Notes: generated by a model not told the origin, from the sequence alone. A DNA stretch of 64,000 bases from RGIG8748 sp045646525 (GCA_045646525.1 JAZRKX010000020.1:56236-120235); one strand, 5' to 3'; positions 45,052 through 53,403 are shown, numbered from the stretch's first letter. A program made the numbers and translations.

Positions 45052-46845
45052 TTATTTATAAATTGCTTTCTTAGGACAGCTTTCAATACAAGCACCGCAC
45101 TTAATACATTTTTCGGTATCAATAGTGTGTACCTGCTTGAGAGCACCGGAAATAGCGCCAACAGGACATGTTCTTGCACACTTTGTACAACCGATACAGA
45201 TATCGGGGTCAATTTTGTAAGATACAAGAGCTTTACATACGCCTGCGGGACATTTTTTATCAACAACATGAGCTTCATACTCGTGTCTGAAATATCTCAA
45301 AGTGCTGAGTATCGGATTGGGTGCTGTCTGACCGAGTCCGCAAAGAGCAGAATCTTTTATCATGTAGCAGAGCTCTTCGAGTCTGTCTATATCCTCGAGC
45401 GTACCGTTGCCGGAAGTGATTTTATCGAGTATTTCAAGAAGTCTCTTTGTACCGATACGGCAGGGAGCACACTTACCGCAGGATTCGTCTACGGTAAATT
45501 CGAGGAAGAACTTAGCTATATCAACCATACAGGTATCTTCGTCCATAACGATAAGTCCGCCTGAACACATCATAGAACCAATGCTTATAAGCGAATCGTA
45601 GTCTATGGGAGTATCGATAAGGGATTCGGGAATACATCCGCCGGAAGGTCCGCCTGTCTGTGCAGCTTTGAACTTCTTACCATTGGGAATACCGCCGCCG
45701 ATATCATATACTACCTCACGAAGTGTAGTACCCATGGGTATTTCCACAAGGCCTGTATTGTTTATCTTACCGCCTACTGCAAATACCTTTGTACCTGCAC
45801 TCTTTTCGGTACCGATGGATTTGAACCACTCGGCTCCGTTGTTTATTATAGCAGTGATGTTTGCGTATGTTTCAACATTGTTTAAAAGTGTGGGCTTACC
45901 GAAAAGACCTTTAACAGCCGGGAACGGAGGTCTGGGTCTGGGTTCACCGCGGTGACCTTCTATAGATGTGATGAGAGCTGTTTCTTCACCGCACACGAAA
46001 GCACCTGCGCCAAGTCTTAATTCCATATCAAAGGAGAAATCTGTTCCAAAGATATTCTTACCAAGTAATCCGTATTCTCTTGCCTGCTCTATAGCAATAT
46101 TTAATCTGTTTACTGCTATAGGATACTCGGCACGGATGTATACATAACCCTGGTCTGCGCCTACTGCATAAGCTGCGATTGCCATAGCTTCAATAAGTGC
46201 ATGGGGGTCACCCTCGAGAATACTTCTGTCCATGAAAGCACCGGGGTCACCCTCGTCGGCGTTACATGCTACAAATTTCTTGTCGCTTACGGAGTTTGCA
46301 GTAAACTGCCATTTAAGACCTGTGGGGAATCCGCCACCGCCGCGTCCGCGAAGACCGGATTCTTTTACTACATCTATAACTTCCTGCGGTTTCATTTCTG
46401 TAAGAACCTTACCGAGTGCTGTGTATCCGCCAAAAGCAATGTATTCATCGATGGCTTCGGGGTTAATAACTCCGCAGTTCTTAAGCGCTATACGCTGCTG
46501 CTTCTTATAGAAGTCTACTTCATTAAGAGATTTGATGTTGTTTTCATCAACAACTGTTTCTTGATATAAGAGTCTCTTAACTATTCTTCCTTTTAAAAGA
46601 TGTTCCGAAACAATTTCTTCTACATCCTCTACTGTAACCATGCTGTAGAAAGCACCTTCGGGATAAACAATCACTATAGGACCTAAAGCACAAAGACCGA
46701 AACAACCGGTTCTAATAACTTTGATTTCCTCTGAAAGTCCGTTTTCTGCTAAACAGGATTCAAACTTACTGATGATTTTTTCACTACCCGAGGAGGTACA
46801 ACCTGTTCCGCCGCAGACAAGGACATGAGCTCTTGCTAATTCCAT
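45052..46845 (-). CDS. hndC: NADH-binding flavoprotein subunit of hydrogenase (HndC/NuoF-like)
   Basis: Passes electrons between NADH and the hydrogenase through FMN and iron-sulfur clusters. It has 597 residues in this order: thioredoxin-like [2Fe-2S] domain (CGGTGCTSS with TGCFGLC), the NuoF core with the FMN/NADH site GLRGRGGGGFPTGLKW and CNADEGDPGAFMD, the NuoF [4Fe-4S] motif ESCGKCAPCRIGT, and two C-terminal ferredoxin clusters (CIGCTKCARTCPVGAI and CIKCGACIESCP). The layout matches HydB/HndC of electron-bifurcating or NAD(P)-dependent [FeFe] hydrogenases. It starts 14 bases after hndB. Confidence 0.95.
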   Translation of the reverse strand: MELARAHVLVCGGTGCTSSGSEKIISKFESCLAENGLSEEIKVIRTGCFGLCALGPIVIVYPEGAFYSMVTVEDVEEIVSEHLLKGRIVKRLLYQETVVDENNIKSLNEVDFYKKQQRIALKNCGVINPEAIDEYIAFGGYTALGKVLTEMKPQEVIDVVKESGLRGRGGGGFPTGLKWQFTANSVSDKKFVACNADEGDPGAFMDRSILEGDPHALIEAMAIAAYAVGADQGYVYIRAEYPIAVNRLNIAIEQAREYGLLGKNIFGTDFSFDMELRLGAGAFVCGEETALITSIEGHRGEPRPRPPFPAVKGLFGKPTLLNNVETYANITAIINNGAEWFKSIGTEKSAGTKVFAVGGKINNTGLVEIPMGTTLREVVYDIGGGIPNGKKFKAAQTGGPSGGCIPESLIDTPIDYDSLISIGSMMCSGGLIVMDEDTCMVDIAKFFLEFTVDESCGKCAPCRIGTKRLLEILDKITSGNGTLEDIDRLEELCYMIKDSALCGLGQTAPNPILSTLRYFRHEYEAHVVDKKCPAGVCKALVSYKIDPDICIGCTKCARTCPVGAISGALKQVHTIDTEKCIKCGACIESCPKKAIYK

Positions 46846-46859
46846 GTGAAAACTCCTCC

Positions 46860-47231
46860 TTATTTATCTTGTGCACCTATGGTGTATTCATCTACAACCT
46901 TGCCGTTTACGATTGTATCATTAACAACCTTAGCAATCTTGTCGGCAGACATCTTCACATAGGTAATTTTTTCGTCGTTCATATATACTTCAACAATAGG
47001 CTCAAGCTTGCACAGACCTATACATCCTGTCTGAGTAACAAACACCTTTTCGGAAAGGTTTCTCTTGTCAATCTCATCCATAAGTGCCTTTAAAACAGGT
47101 CTTGCACCTGCAGCTATACCGCAAGTAGCCATACCTACAACAACTCTTATACTGTCGCTGTCTTCTTTTCTTAAATTAATTTTAGATAAAGTTTTATTTC
47201 TTATTTCTTCCAACTGAGCTAAGCTTTTCAC
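46860..47231 (-). CDS. hndB: [2Fe-2S] thioredoxin-like subunit (HndB)
   Basis: A 123-residue protein with the four-Cys [2Fe-2S] thioredoxin fold, partly visible as GMATCGIAAGA and TQTGCIGLCKLEP. HndB-type subunits relay electrons in the hydrogenase complex. The start is GTG at 47231, next to the TAA of the preceding gene, with GGAGGTG eight bases upstream. Confidence 0.9.
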   Translation of the reverse strand: MKSLAQLEEIRNKTLSKINLRKEDSDSIRVVVGMATCGIAAGARPVLKALMDEIDKRNLSEKVFVTQTGCIGLCKLEPIVEVYMNDEKITYVKMSADKIAKVVNDTIVNGKVVDEYTIGAQDK

Positions 47232-47786
47232 TTACAATGCACCTCCGTACAAATTTTGAGTTTGCTCGTTAATATAACCTTCAATCCAATTAAGGACATC
47301 AATGTTTGAAAGTTCTACTTCCTCACCTAATATCTTGCGGATTTCTATGGTGGAAAAAGTGAACTGTTCTTTATTATACCTGTGGGTATATACAAAGTCT
47401 GTCTGGCTGTTTCCGCCGATTAAAGAGGTAATGGTAGATGCCATATCTCCCAAAGGCTGTCTGTCTATACTGTCATATACCAAAGCTGCTCTGACCTTTG
47501 TCCCCTCTCCTACCTTTGAGGTTATCTCAAGGTCGCCGCCTGTGAGAACGCAAGCGCTCTTAAAAAGCGACAGCCCCATCCCGACCTTTCGTGTAGTACG
47601 TGTGGTTTTAAAGGGATTTATAACATCTTTAAGGAATTCTTCGTCCATGCCGCAACCGTTGTCTGTAATTTCTATTGTGAGAAGATTTGAATACACATCC
47701 TCTGTAACAATGATTTCAACAACCGATGCACCTGCCTTGGTAGAATTCTTTGCTATATCCAGAACATGCAGAGAAAGTTCTGTCAT
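47232..47786 (-). CDS. GHKL ATPase-domain protein inside the hydrogenase operon
   Basis: A 184-residue protein that is essentially one histidine-kinase-like ATPase domain. The N-box is around LHVLDIAKNSTKAGA (about 5-19), G1 is DNGCGMDE, and the G2 lid is TRKVGMGLSLFKSA. There is no phosphoacceptor His domain, transmembrane helix or receiver, so it resembles anti-sigma factors or small ATP-binding switch proteins. The ATG at 47786 is four bases after the hndA stop and matches the conserved family start; an in-frame ATG at 47828 overlaps hndA and lacks a binding site. The role is unknown. Its place between hndA and hndB suggests control or assembly of the hydrogenase. Confidence 0.8.
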   Translation of the reverse strand: MTELSLHVLDIAKNSTKAGASVVEIIVTEDVYSNLLTIEITDNGCGMDEEFLKDVINPFKTTRTTRKVGMGLSLFKSACVLTGGDLEITSKVGEGTKVRAALVYDSIDRQPLGDMASTITSLIGGNSQTDFVYTHRYNKEQFTFSTIEIRKILGEEVELSNIDVLNWIEGYINEQTQNLYGGAL

Positions 47787-47790
47787 GACA

Positions 47791-48285
47791 TTAATCGGTG
47801 TATTTTGCAAGAATAGTTTCGACATCATCTACGGTGAGTCTTCCGTAAACTTCGTCATTTACGGTGAGCACCGGTGCAAGACCGCAGGCACCTATACATC
47901 TGGTAGCCTCCAGAGAGAATCTGCCATCAGAGGAGCATTCACCCACTTCAATGCCGAGCTTTTCCTTGATTTTGTTGATAATGTCGCCGCTACCCTTAAC
48001 ATAGCAAGCTGTTCCGAGACAAACACCAATGTGATATTTGCCCTTGGGGTTAATGGTAAACTGTGTGTAGAAAGTAACTACACCGTATATTTCGGACATA
48101 GGAACATCTAAACCATCCGAAATTGTTTTCTGTACTTCGATGGGCAAGTATCCGAAAATGTTCTGTGCCTCATGAAGAACAGGTATAAGCGCACCTTCTG
48201 TGCCCTTGTACTTGGCAATTACTGCCTGAAGCTTTTCGTCTTGTTCCACCGTGCTCACAAAAGCCGGAGCCTTAGTTTCGCTCAT
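47791..48285 (-). CDS. hndA: NuoE-like [2Fe-2S] subunit of hydrogenase (HndA)
   Basis: The 24-kDa (NuoE) type subunit, 164 residues, with [2Fe-2S] ligand cysteines in VCLGTACYVKG and TRCIGACGLAP, and the N-terminal helical part with IPVLHEAQNIFGYLP. It forms the NADH-oxidising module with HndC. AAGGAGG lies before the ATG. It is the first structural gene of the hydrogenase operon. Confidence 0.95.
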   Translation of the reverse strand: MSETKAPAFVSTVEQDEKLQAVIAKYKGTEGALIPVLHEAQNIFGYLPIEVQKTISDGLDVPMSEIYGVVTFYTQFTINPKGKYHIGVCLGTACYVKGSGDIINKIKEKLGIEVGECSSDGRFSLEATRCIGACGLAPVLTVNDEVYGRLTVDDVETILAKYTD

Positions 48286-48347
48286 AGTAAAACCTCCTTG
48301 TAAGTATTGAAAAAATATAAATATATAATATACTAAACAACTATTCT

Positions 48348-48376
48348 ATAATAACATAAAACTACTAATTTTTCTA
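48348..48376 (-). promoter_or_regulatory. Candidate promoter of the hnd operon
   Basis: On the minus strand TAGAAA, 17 bases, TATTAT in the 138-base gap between the PHP gene and hndA. It leaves a leader of about 55 bases. The region is very A+T-rich, so other -10 elements are possible. No convincing terminator for the PHP gene is seen, so read-through from the upstream genes is possible as well. Confidence 0.4.
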
Positions 48377-48423
48377 TATTTTTAGCCGTATGTTTCAAAA
48401 TTCGTCATAATAAACAAAAAAGG

Positions 48424-49137
48424 TCACTTGTTTTGTTTCAAATAGTCAATAATCCCCTCCGCAAAGCAGGCATCAGTCTCAATAAAAAACTCCTTTTCAT
48501 GTATATCCCAGAGAAAGTGTGCATCCGAGTTATGAATTATATTAAATCCCGATAAATTATGCTCTTCCAAAAATTCGGCTTTCCTCTCGGGGAATTTTAT
48601 CTCGAGGGTTGAAAAATGAAGCTCAGGTGGAATAAAACCAAGGTTCGAAATGATACTGTAGGAGCTTTTGTCAACATGTGCCGGTATCGCAATACCGCCA
48701 AGTTCACTTATAATCTTAACCGTTTCGGAGAGCGATAATGTTGTGGCAGTGGAAAGTAAATTCGGCACAGTTGCAACAACTTCATCATCTGAGTTAAGCA
48801 CAGTCTGAGTTCCGAAAATATCCGTTCTGTTTTTTATAACAGGAAGACTGTTTGAAACAATCTCTCCAAGTTCTTCTGCCCTGTCGGGTGTAGCAAACAT
48901 TGCCACAACATGAACTTCCTCCGAAGTTTCTACCTCCATTGCAGGCACAACAACAAGACCTGCTTTTTGTCCGCATTCACAGACGGCACGCACATTAAGC
49001 GCACTGTTGTGGTCTGTGACAGCTATTGCGTTAAGGCCTTTTAAAATTGACATATTTACTATGTTATTTGGCGTCATATCGTCATCGCCGCAAGGCGAAA
49101 GAGCGCTATGTATGTGGAAATCGTAATAGATTTTCAT
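48424..49137 (-). CDS. PHP-domain phosphoesterase
   Basis: A 237-residue PHP-superfamily protein with the metal motifs DFHIHSALSPCGDDD, AVTDHNSALN, an acidic motif in AMEVETSEEVH, IPAHVDKSSYS and NSDAHFLWD. All expected His/Asp ligands are present, so it is probably an active metal-dependent phosphatase or nuclease; the substrate is unknown. Its ATG overlaps the TGA of the DRTGG gene (ATGA). In many Clostridia such a protein accompanies HydS-like and DRTGG genes, which suggests signalling rather than DNA polymerase or histidine synthesis functions. Confidence 0.8.
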   Translation of the reverse strand: MKIYYDFHIHSALSPCGDDDMTPNNIVNMSILKGLNAIAVTDHNSALNVRAVCECGQKAGLVVVPAMEVETSEEVHVVAMFATPDRAEELGEIVSNSLPVIKNRTDIFGTQTVLNSDDEVVATVPNLLSTATTLSLSETVKIISELGGIAIPAHVDKSSYSIISNLGFIPPELHFSTLEIKFPERKAEFLEEHNLSGFNIIHNSDAHFLWDIHEKEFFIETDACFAEGIIDYLKQNK

Positions 49138-49460
49138 ATTAATTTACCAATTTGTGTACAAAGCTCATAAGACGGCATATCCGTTCCAAGAATGGTAATC
49201 CCCTCTTCCTGCGCTTTTATAATCACATCATCATCTACAGACATAGCCTGAGATACAATTATAGCAGAAAGGTCTGTAAGAACTGCAATGGCAACAATAT
49301 TTATATTCACCTGAACTGTAACCCACAAATTGCCTGAATCTATGTTTGACATGCAATGACTGAGAAGGTCTGAGCAATAGCATCCGTTTATCTCTTTTGT
49401 CATATCACCTTTGCAAAGGATTTGCAAAGACAGCTTATCCGCCAATTCACAAACTAACAT
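49134..49460 (-). CDS. DRTGG-domain protein (second copy)
   Basis: A 108-residue protein consisting of a single DRTGG domain, a small alpha/beta module found in Pta and CBS-linked proteins, with unknown ligand. Visible features are the ILCKGDMTKEINGCYCSDLLSHCM N-terminal region (about 14-37) and a C-terminal ITILGTDMPSYELCTQIG. A related gene lies at 51199-51540. The binding site AGAGGTG overlaps the end of the HydS-like gene, and its stop overlaps the PHP start, so the three are tightly coupled. Confidence 0.78.
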   Translation of the reverse strand: MLVCELADKLSLQILCKGDMTKEINGCYCSDLLSHCMSNIDSGNLWVTVQVNINIVAIAVLTDLSAIIVSQAMSVDDDVIIKAQEEGITILGTDMPSYELCTQIGKLI

Positions 49461-49463
49461 AAT

Positions 49464-50750
49464 CTACACCTCTATATCGTCAATGTTTATATCACTTGCT
49501 TCTTTTGCAAAATTGAGCACTCTTTCCTTGAATTTAACAATGCAGGCATTCTCAGTTGTAAAGCCAAGCACTATATCTTCGGCAAGCGCTCTGCATGTAG
49601 GCGAGCCACAAGAACCGCAATCCAGTTTCGGAAGAGTCTCATATATTTCTTCTATCTTTGCCAGTTTTTGCATAGCAACCATTATGTCATCATCAAGATG
49701 TAATTTACTGGTGAAAGGCAAGTTTAACTTCCAGAGAACATCATATTCATTATCAGCGTAATTATTCTTGTTGCAGGGCGCATTTTCGGCTGCCAGAGTC
49801 TTAACACGTCTTCTTGATACGAAACCGTTTTCAACATTAAGCGGTCCTCCGACGCAACCGCCCGTGCATGCCAGAAGCTCTGCAAATGCTACATCCTTTA
49901 ATCTGTTGCTCTCTATATCCTCAAGAATATTTAAAACATTATGTATACCGTCTACGGCAATGTAGCTCTTATTTCCCGAAGCCTTTGCTTCACCGCCGCT
50001 GTTTGCCCAGCATATACCCTGAAGACCTGCTTTAGCAAGAGGCTTCAGCTCTGTGTTTTTAAGGTGAGGAAGTACTTTTTTATACACATCTTTAATCGAT
50101 ATAGAACCATCGATATTGCTGTTTTCAAGTCCTATGGGATATTGAGCACAGGTAGCCTTTGCAGCGCACGGAGTTATAAAAAATATTCCTATTTCCTCAG
50201 GGGAATATCCTGTCTTTTTAACTGCTTCTTCCCTTGCTATGTGACCTGCAAGCTGCATCGGAGATATCAGGGGCAAAACATTATCCACAAGGCTTGGAAA
50301 ACGGGTGGAAATGAGTTTTACCACCGCGGGGCAAGCCGAGCTTATAACAGGCAGTTCGGGATTGCCGTTTGCAATAATTTTCTTGGTCTCTTTTGTTATT
50401 ATTTCTGCTGTCAGAGCAACCTCAAACACATCATCAAAGCCTATTTTTATAAGAGCATTTAAAATGGCGTTTATGTCCTTTACTTCGGGAAACTGTCCGT
50501 AAAGCGTAGGAGCAGGAAGTGCAACAGAGTATTTATAATCTTTTAATTTATCAAACGAATCTGTAATTGCGGTTTTGGCATGATAAGGACAAACGCGTAT
50601 GCACTCACCGCAATCTATACAACGGTTTGTGATAATCTTTGCTTTGCCGTTTCTTACTCGTATAGCTTGAGTGGGACACATTTTGATACAATTTGTACAG
50701 CCGTGGCATTTATCCTTATCAAGCTGCACAGAATGTCTTATATCTTTCAT
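49464..50750 (-). CDS. HydS-like iron-sulfur protein with [FeFe] hydrogenase H-domain, probably a sensor
   Basis: A 428-residue protein. It has two N-terminal [4Fe-4S] motifs (Cys15, 18, 21, 25 and 44, 47, 50, 54), an H-domain-like core, and a C-terminal four-Cys Fe-S domain (CGSCGSPTCRA, 378-386, and Cys403). Core motifs are SSACP (Ala139-Cys140), TPCAAK (Cys195) and ACTGGC (Cys295, Cys299). The four cubane ligands are therefore kept, but the proton-relay Cys of catalytic enzymes is Ala, as reported for sensory HydS-type proteins. The loops after L2 and L3 are also changed (no KKxE, no GGGQ). It is flanked by DRTGG, RsbW-like and PHP genes and lies upstream of the hnd operon. A redox or H2 sensor is inferred; bound cofactors are untested. 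Confidence 0.8.
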   Translation of the reverse strand: MKDIRHSVQLDKDKCHGCTNCIKMCPTQAIRVRNGKAKIITNRCIDCGECIRVCPYHAKTAITDSFDKLKDYKYSVALPAPTLYGQFPEVKDINAILNALIKIGFDDVFEVALTAEIITKETKKIIANGNPELPVISSACPAVVKLISTRFPSLVDNVLPLISPMQLAGHIAREEAVKKTGYSPEEIGIFFITPCAAKATCAQYPIGLENSNIDGSISIKDVYKKVLPHLKNTELKPLAKAGLQGICWANSGGEAKASGNKSYIAVDGIHNVLNILEDIESNRLKDVAFAELLACTGGCVGGPLNVENGFVSRRRVKTLAAENAPCNKNNYADNEYDVLWKLNLPFTSKLHLDDDIMVAMQKLAKIEEIYETLPKLDCGSCGSPTCRALAEDIVLGFTTENACIVKFKERVLNFAKEASDINIDDIEV

Positions 50751-50763
50751 AATACTCCCGCCT

Positions 50764-51189
50764 TTATTTTGTAATATTTACCGTCATTTCCACAGTTGTA
50801 CCCACTCCCACAGTTGAATCAATGCGGAAGCAGTCGGTATATTTTTTCATGTTCGGAAGTCCCATGCCCGCACCAAATCCAAGCTGACGTACCTCCTCGC
50901 TTGCTGTAGAATATCCTTCTGTCATGGCAAGGTTTATATTTTGTATTCCGGGGCCTTTATCTTTTAAAATCATATGAATTTTATCATGTGTTACCGTGAC
51001 ATCTATTACACCGCCGTCGGCATGTATAACCATATTTATTTCGCCCTCGTACATTGCAATGGTTGCCTTACGGATTATCTGCGGAGATATTCCGAGCTGG
51101 CTTAATATCTTTTTTAGATTTCTTGAAGCTTCACCGGCTACTGTAAAATCCTCACCGTCGATATTGTAACTCACTTTGTAACCGTCCAT
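50764..51189 (-). CDS. RsbW-like GHKL ATPase (anti-sigma/serine kinase type)
   Basis: A 141-residue protein made of one GHKL ATPase domain: N-box region IRKATIAMYEGEINMVIHA (about 39-57), G1 in LKDKGPGIQNIN, and G2 in LGFGAGMGLPNMK. It resembles RsbW/SpoIIAB-type switch proteins and has no sensor or transmembrane part. No anti-anti-sigma (STAS) protein is encoded nearby, so partner proteins may be the DRTGG or HydS-like products. The binding site AGGAGGG precedes the ATG. It begins nine bases after the DRTGG stop. Confidence 0.82.
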   Translation of the reverse strand: MDGYKVSYNIDGEDFTVAGEASRNLKKILSQLGISPQIIRKATIAMYEGEINMVIHADGGVIDVTVTHDKIHMILKDKGPGIQNINLAMTEGYSTASEEVRQLGFGAGMGLPNMKKYTDCFRIDSTVGVGTTVEMTVNITK

Positions 51190-51198
51190 AGAGCCCTC

Positions 51199-51540
51199 CT
51201 ACTCATTGCCCAAGCCGTTTTTATACAATATGCCCGATGCATAATACATTGTATATTCGGTGGACATAAGCGTTATATTCGATTCTTTGGCAAGTTCTAT
51301 TATCTCGTCTGTAGGAACTTTGCCGCGAACAAAAACTATCGCCTTCATATCCATCATCTCGGCAGTTCTTACAACCTGCGGATTTATAAGACCTGTAAGA
51401 AGCAGAGACTGATTTTCCACAAACGCAAGAACATCGCTCATAAGGTCGCAGGCAAAAGCCGAGTAAACCTCGCAATTTAATTCATCGTTGTCTGTCATTA
51501 CCTTTGCAGAAAGTAATTCTTTGACTTCGTTAAGCTTCAT
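51199..51540 (-). CDS. DRTGG-domain protein (first copy)
   Basis: A 113-residue single DRTGG domain. The N-terminal VKELLSAKVMTDNDELNCEVYSAFACDLMSDVL region and the later VVRTAEMMDMKAIVFVRGK are characteristic. It is paralogous to the protein at 49134-49460. AAGGAGG lies before the ATG. It is 12 bases downstream of the dgt-like gene and opens the DRTGG-GHKL-HydS-DRTGG-PHP run. The ligand is unknown. Confidence 0.8.
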   Translation of the reverse strand: MKLNEVKELLSAKVMTDNDELNCEVYSAFACDLMSDVLAFVENQSLLLTGLINPQVVRTAEMMDMKAIVFVRGKVPTDEIIELAKESNITLMSTEYTMYYASGILYKNGLGNE

Positions 51541-51552
51541 GACTTAACCTCC

Positions 51553-52737
51553 TTATTCAAAATAGGCAAAATATTTTACCTTGCTTTTCCCGGGGTAAAA
51601 GAAATCATATAGTTCCACCAGATAATCATCTGTCATACTGGCAATATAGTCTATAATTATCTGATTCTTATCTGTTTCCAGATAATCCTCTACCGAATAA
51701 TATTTACGCGCATTATTTATATAATCCACATGCTGTTTAAATATGGGTGAACTCTTGTTGGAGTTTTCCAAATCAAACAAAAGCTTTGTATAAAGCGAGT
51801 CAAACATCGGGGCAATTACTTCCTTTTGTATGCTCGAGACTTCTTTGCTGTAGTAGATTTTTTCGTAATTTTCTCTCTTGGAATCTCTAAGGTTATTAAA
51901 ACACTCCTCATCCATGGATATACAGTCTTTTCCGAGACTGTTTTCGATTACATTTACAATCATATTGTTTATAATCGCAGCGTTGAAATTACCCAAAGAT
52001 GAATTTGAAAAGCTGTCATAGCTTTGGATAAGTCCCGTTTTCATGGCGTCCTGCCGGTCTTTTCCAATATAGGCAATAAGGTCGCTTATCCTTACTACAC
52101 AACCCTCTTTTGTAGACGGCATAATGGAATTGGCATATACTTTATCCGTATAACATTTTTGATACATTTCATCGAATTGTTCAAAGTTTTGAGTATGCCA
52201 CGGCACATATGTACGCATTTCGCTTTCGCCGTTGTGACAGAGAATTCCGTCAAGGGTCTGGAGGCTTATATTGTACATGAAAATCTCGTCAAGAACTCTT
52301 ACGCTGTGAACATTGTGGAGAAAATGTCTTCCTGTTTTTTCCATACTTATTATGTCGAGAAATTTTTCACCCGCGTGGCCGAAAGGTGTATGACCGATAT
52401 CATGACCCAAAGCTATTGCCTCTATTAAATCCGTATCAAGACCCAGCATTCGTCCTATGTTGCGCGCTATACGGGATACAAGCTGAACATGAAGCGCCCT
52501 TCGTGTGATATCATCGTTTTTGTATAGTGAGAAAACTTGCGTTTTATCACAGTATCTGTTATAATACGGGCAATGGAGAATCTTTTCGGCATCGCGGACA
52601 AAAGCGGGGCGCCAGAGGTTTGCTCTGTCGTGTTCGGGTTTTCTGCGCACAGAGTAGTCGTCTAATATGAACTTATCTCCTATTTTATTTTTGATTTTAT
52701 TGAGAGTTTCGGCTGATAAAGATTTGTATGCTGACAT
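51553..52737 (-). CDS. Deoxyguanosinetriphosphate triphosphohydrolase-like HD protein
   Basis: A 394-residue HD-domain protein of the dGTPase (Dgt) family. Metal-binding residues are seen in RRALHVQLVSRIAR (first His) and ALGHDIGHTPFGHAGE (HD pair and next His), and the N-terminus RRKPEHDRANLWRPAFVRDAEKILH is typical. Dgt-type enzymes cleave dNTPs to nucleoside and triphosphate. The ATG at 52737 follows AGAGGTG; the open frame extends further, but that part is opposite tadA. It leads the redox-signalling gene run with only 12 bases before the DRTGG gene. Confidence 0.9.
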   Translation of the reverse strand: MSAYKSLSAETLNKIKNKIGDKFILDDYSVRRKPEHDRANLWRPAFVRDAEKILHCPYYNRYCDKTQVFSLYKNDDITRRALHVQLVSRIARNIGRMLGLDTDLIEAIALGHDIGHTPFGHAGEKFLDIISMEKTGRHFLHNVHSVRVLDEIFMYNISLQTLDGILCHNGESEMRTYVPWHTQNFEQFDEMYQKCYTDKVYANSIMPSTKEGCVVRISDLIAYIGKDRQDAMKTGLIQSYDSFSNSSLGNFNAAIINNMIVNVIENSLGKDCISMDEECFNNLRDSKRENYEKIYYSKEVSSIQKEVIAPMFDSLYTKLLFDLENSNKSSPIFKQHVDYINNARKYYSVEDYLETDKNQIIIDYIASMTDDYLVELYDFFYPGKSKVKYFAYFE

Positions 52738-52756
52738 TAAAACACCTCTTTGTATA

Positions 52757-52786
52757 ATAATACCACATAATCCATGTATATAGCAA
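52757..52786 (-). promoter_or_regulatory. Candidate promoter of the dgt-led operon
   Basis: On the minus strand TTGCTA, 18 bases, TATTAT, in the 73-base divergent gap with tadA. Confidence 0.5.
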
Positions 52787-52810
52787 TACTTTTTGTAAAG
52801 GAATGATAAA

Positions 52811-53245
52811 ATGAAATTCATGGAAATTGCAATAGAAGAAGCAAAAAAAGCATTTGATAATGAAGATATACCCGTCGGATGTGTCATTACCGATGGAAAA
52901 AATCTTATTTGTGCTTCTTGTAATACAGTATCGATAGAAAATGATACAACCTGTCATGCTGAAATAAACGCCGTAAAATCTGCAATTTCTGCTCTGGGAA
53001 CAAAGGATTTAAGAAATTGTGATGTCTATGTAACACTTGAGCCTTGCCCTATGTGTGCAGGGGCACTGATAAATGCAAAGGTTAAGCGCATTTACATAGG
53101 CGCTATGGAGCCAAAAAGCGGATGCTTTGGCTCTAAAATTGATTTTAATAAGCTTGGATTTAATCACAAACCCGAGGTTTATTACGGAATATGCGAGGAT
53201 GAGTGCTCAAAGCTTCTAACGGATTTTTTTGAAAAAAAACGATAA
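52811..53245 (+). CDS. tadA: tRNA-specific adenosine deaminase TadA
   Basis: Converts A34 to inosine in tRNA-Arg(ACG). It has 144 residues with the zinc and catalytic motif HAEINAV (His, catalytic Glu) and PCPMCAGALINAKV (two Cys), and the family GCFGS segment. AAAGGAA precedes the ATG. The substrate tRNA gene is encoded 30 bases beyond its stop on the opposite strand. SD and length agree with the start. Confidence 0.93.
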   Translation: MKFMEIAIEEAKKAFDNEDIPVGCVITDGKNLICASCNTVSIENDTTCHAEINAVKSAISALGTKDLRNCDVYVTLEPCPMCAGALINAKVKRIYIGAMEPKSGCFGSKIDFNKLGFNHKPEVYYGICEDECSKLLTDFFEKKR

Positions 53246-53274
53246 AAAAACCCGAACATTATGTTCGGGTTTTT

Positions 53275-53275
<1 letters not shown>
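53245..53275. terminator. Shared terminator of tadA and tRNA-Arg
   Basis: AAAAAACCCGAACA, loop TTA, TGTTCGGGTTTTTT. The last T on the plus strand is the final A of the tRNA CCA end on the other strand. The A and T runs in the stem make it work both ways. Confidence 0.9.
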
Positions 53276-53351
<76 letters not shown>

Positions 53352-53371
53352 AAATCTTAACAACGACAATT

Positions 53372-53400
53372 ATTATAGCATAGCTATTTGCAAAAGTCAA
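53372..53400 (-). promoter_or_regulatory. Sigma-A promoter of tRNA-Arg
   Basis: On the minus strand TTGACT, 17 bases, TATAAT, about 20 bases before the tRNA. It starts just after the anti-sigma stop codon. Confidence 0.85.
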
Positions 53401-53403
53401 GAT

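Noticed and set aside
48318..48345. Rex operator in front of hndA
   Set aside because: On the minus strand TTGTTTA resembles one half-site but the second half does not match TTAACAA.
52738..52887. 50-residue N-terminal extension of the dgt-like protein
   Set aside because: It lies opposite tadA and its promoter region, has no family similarity, and a strong ribosome binding site marks the ATG at 52737.
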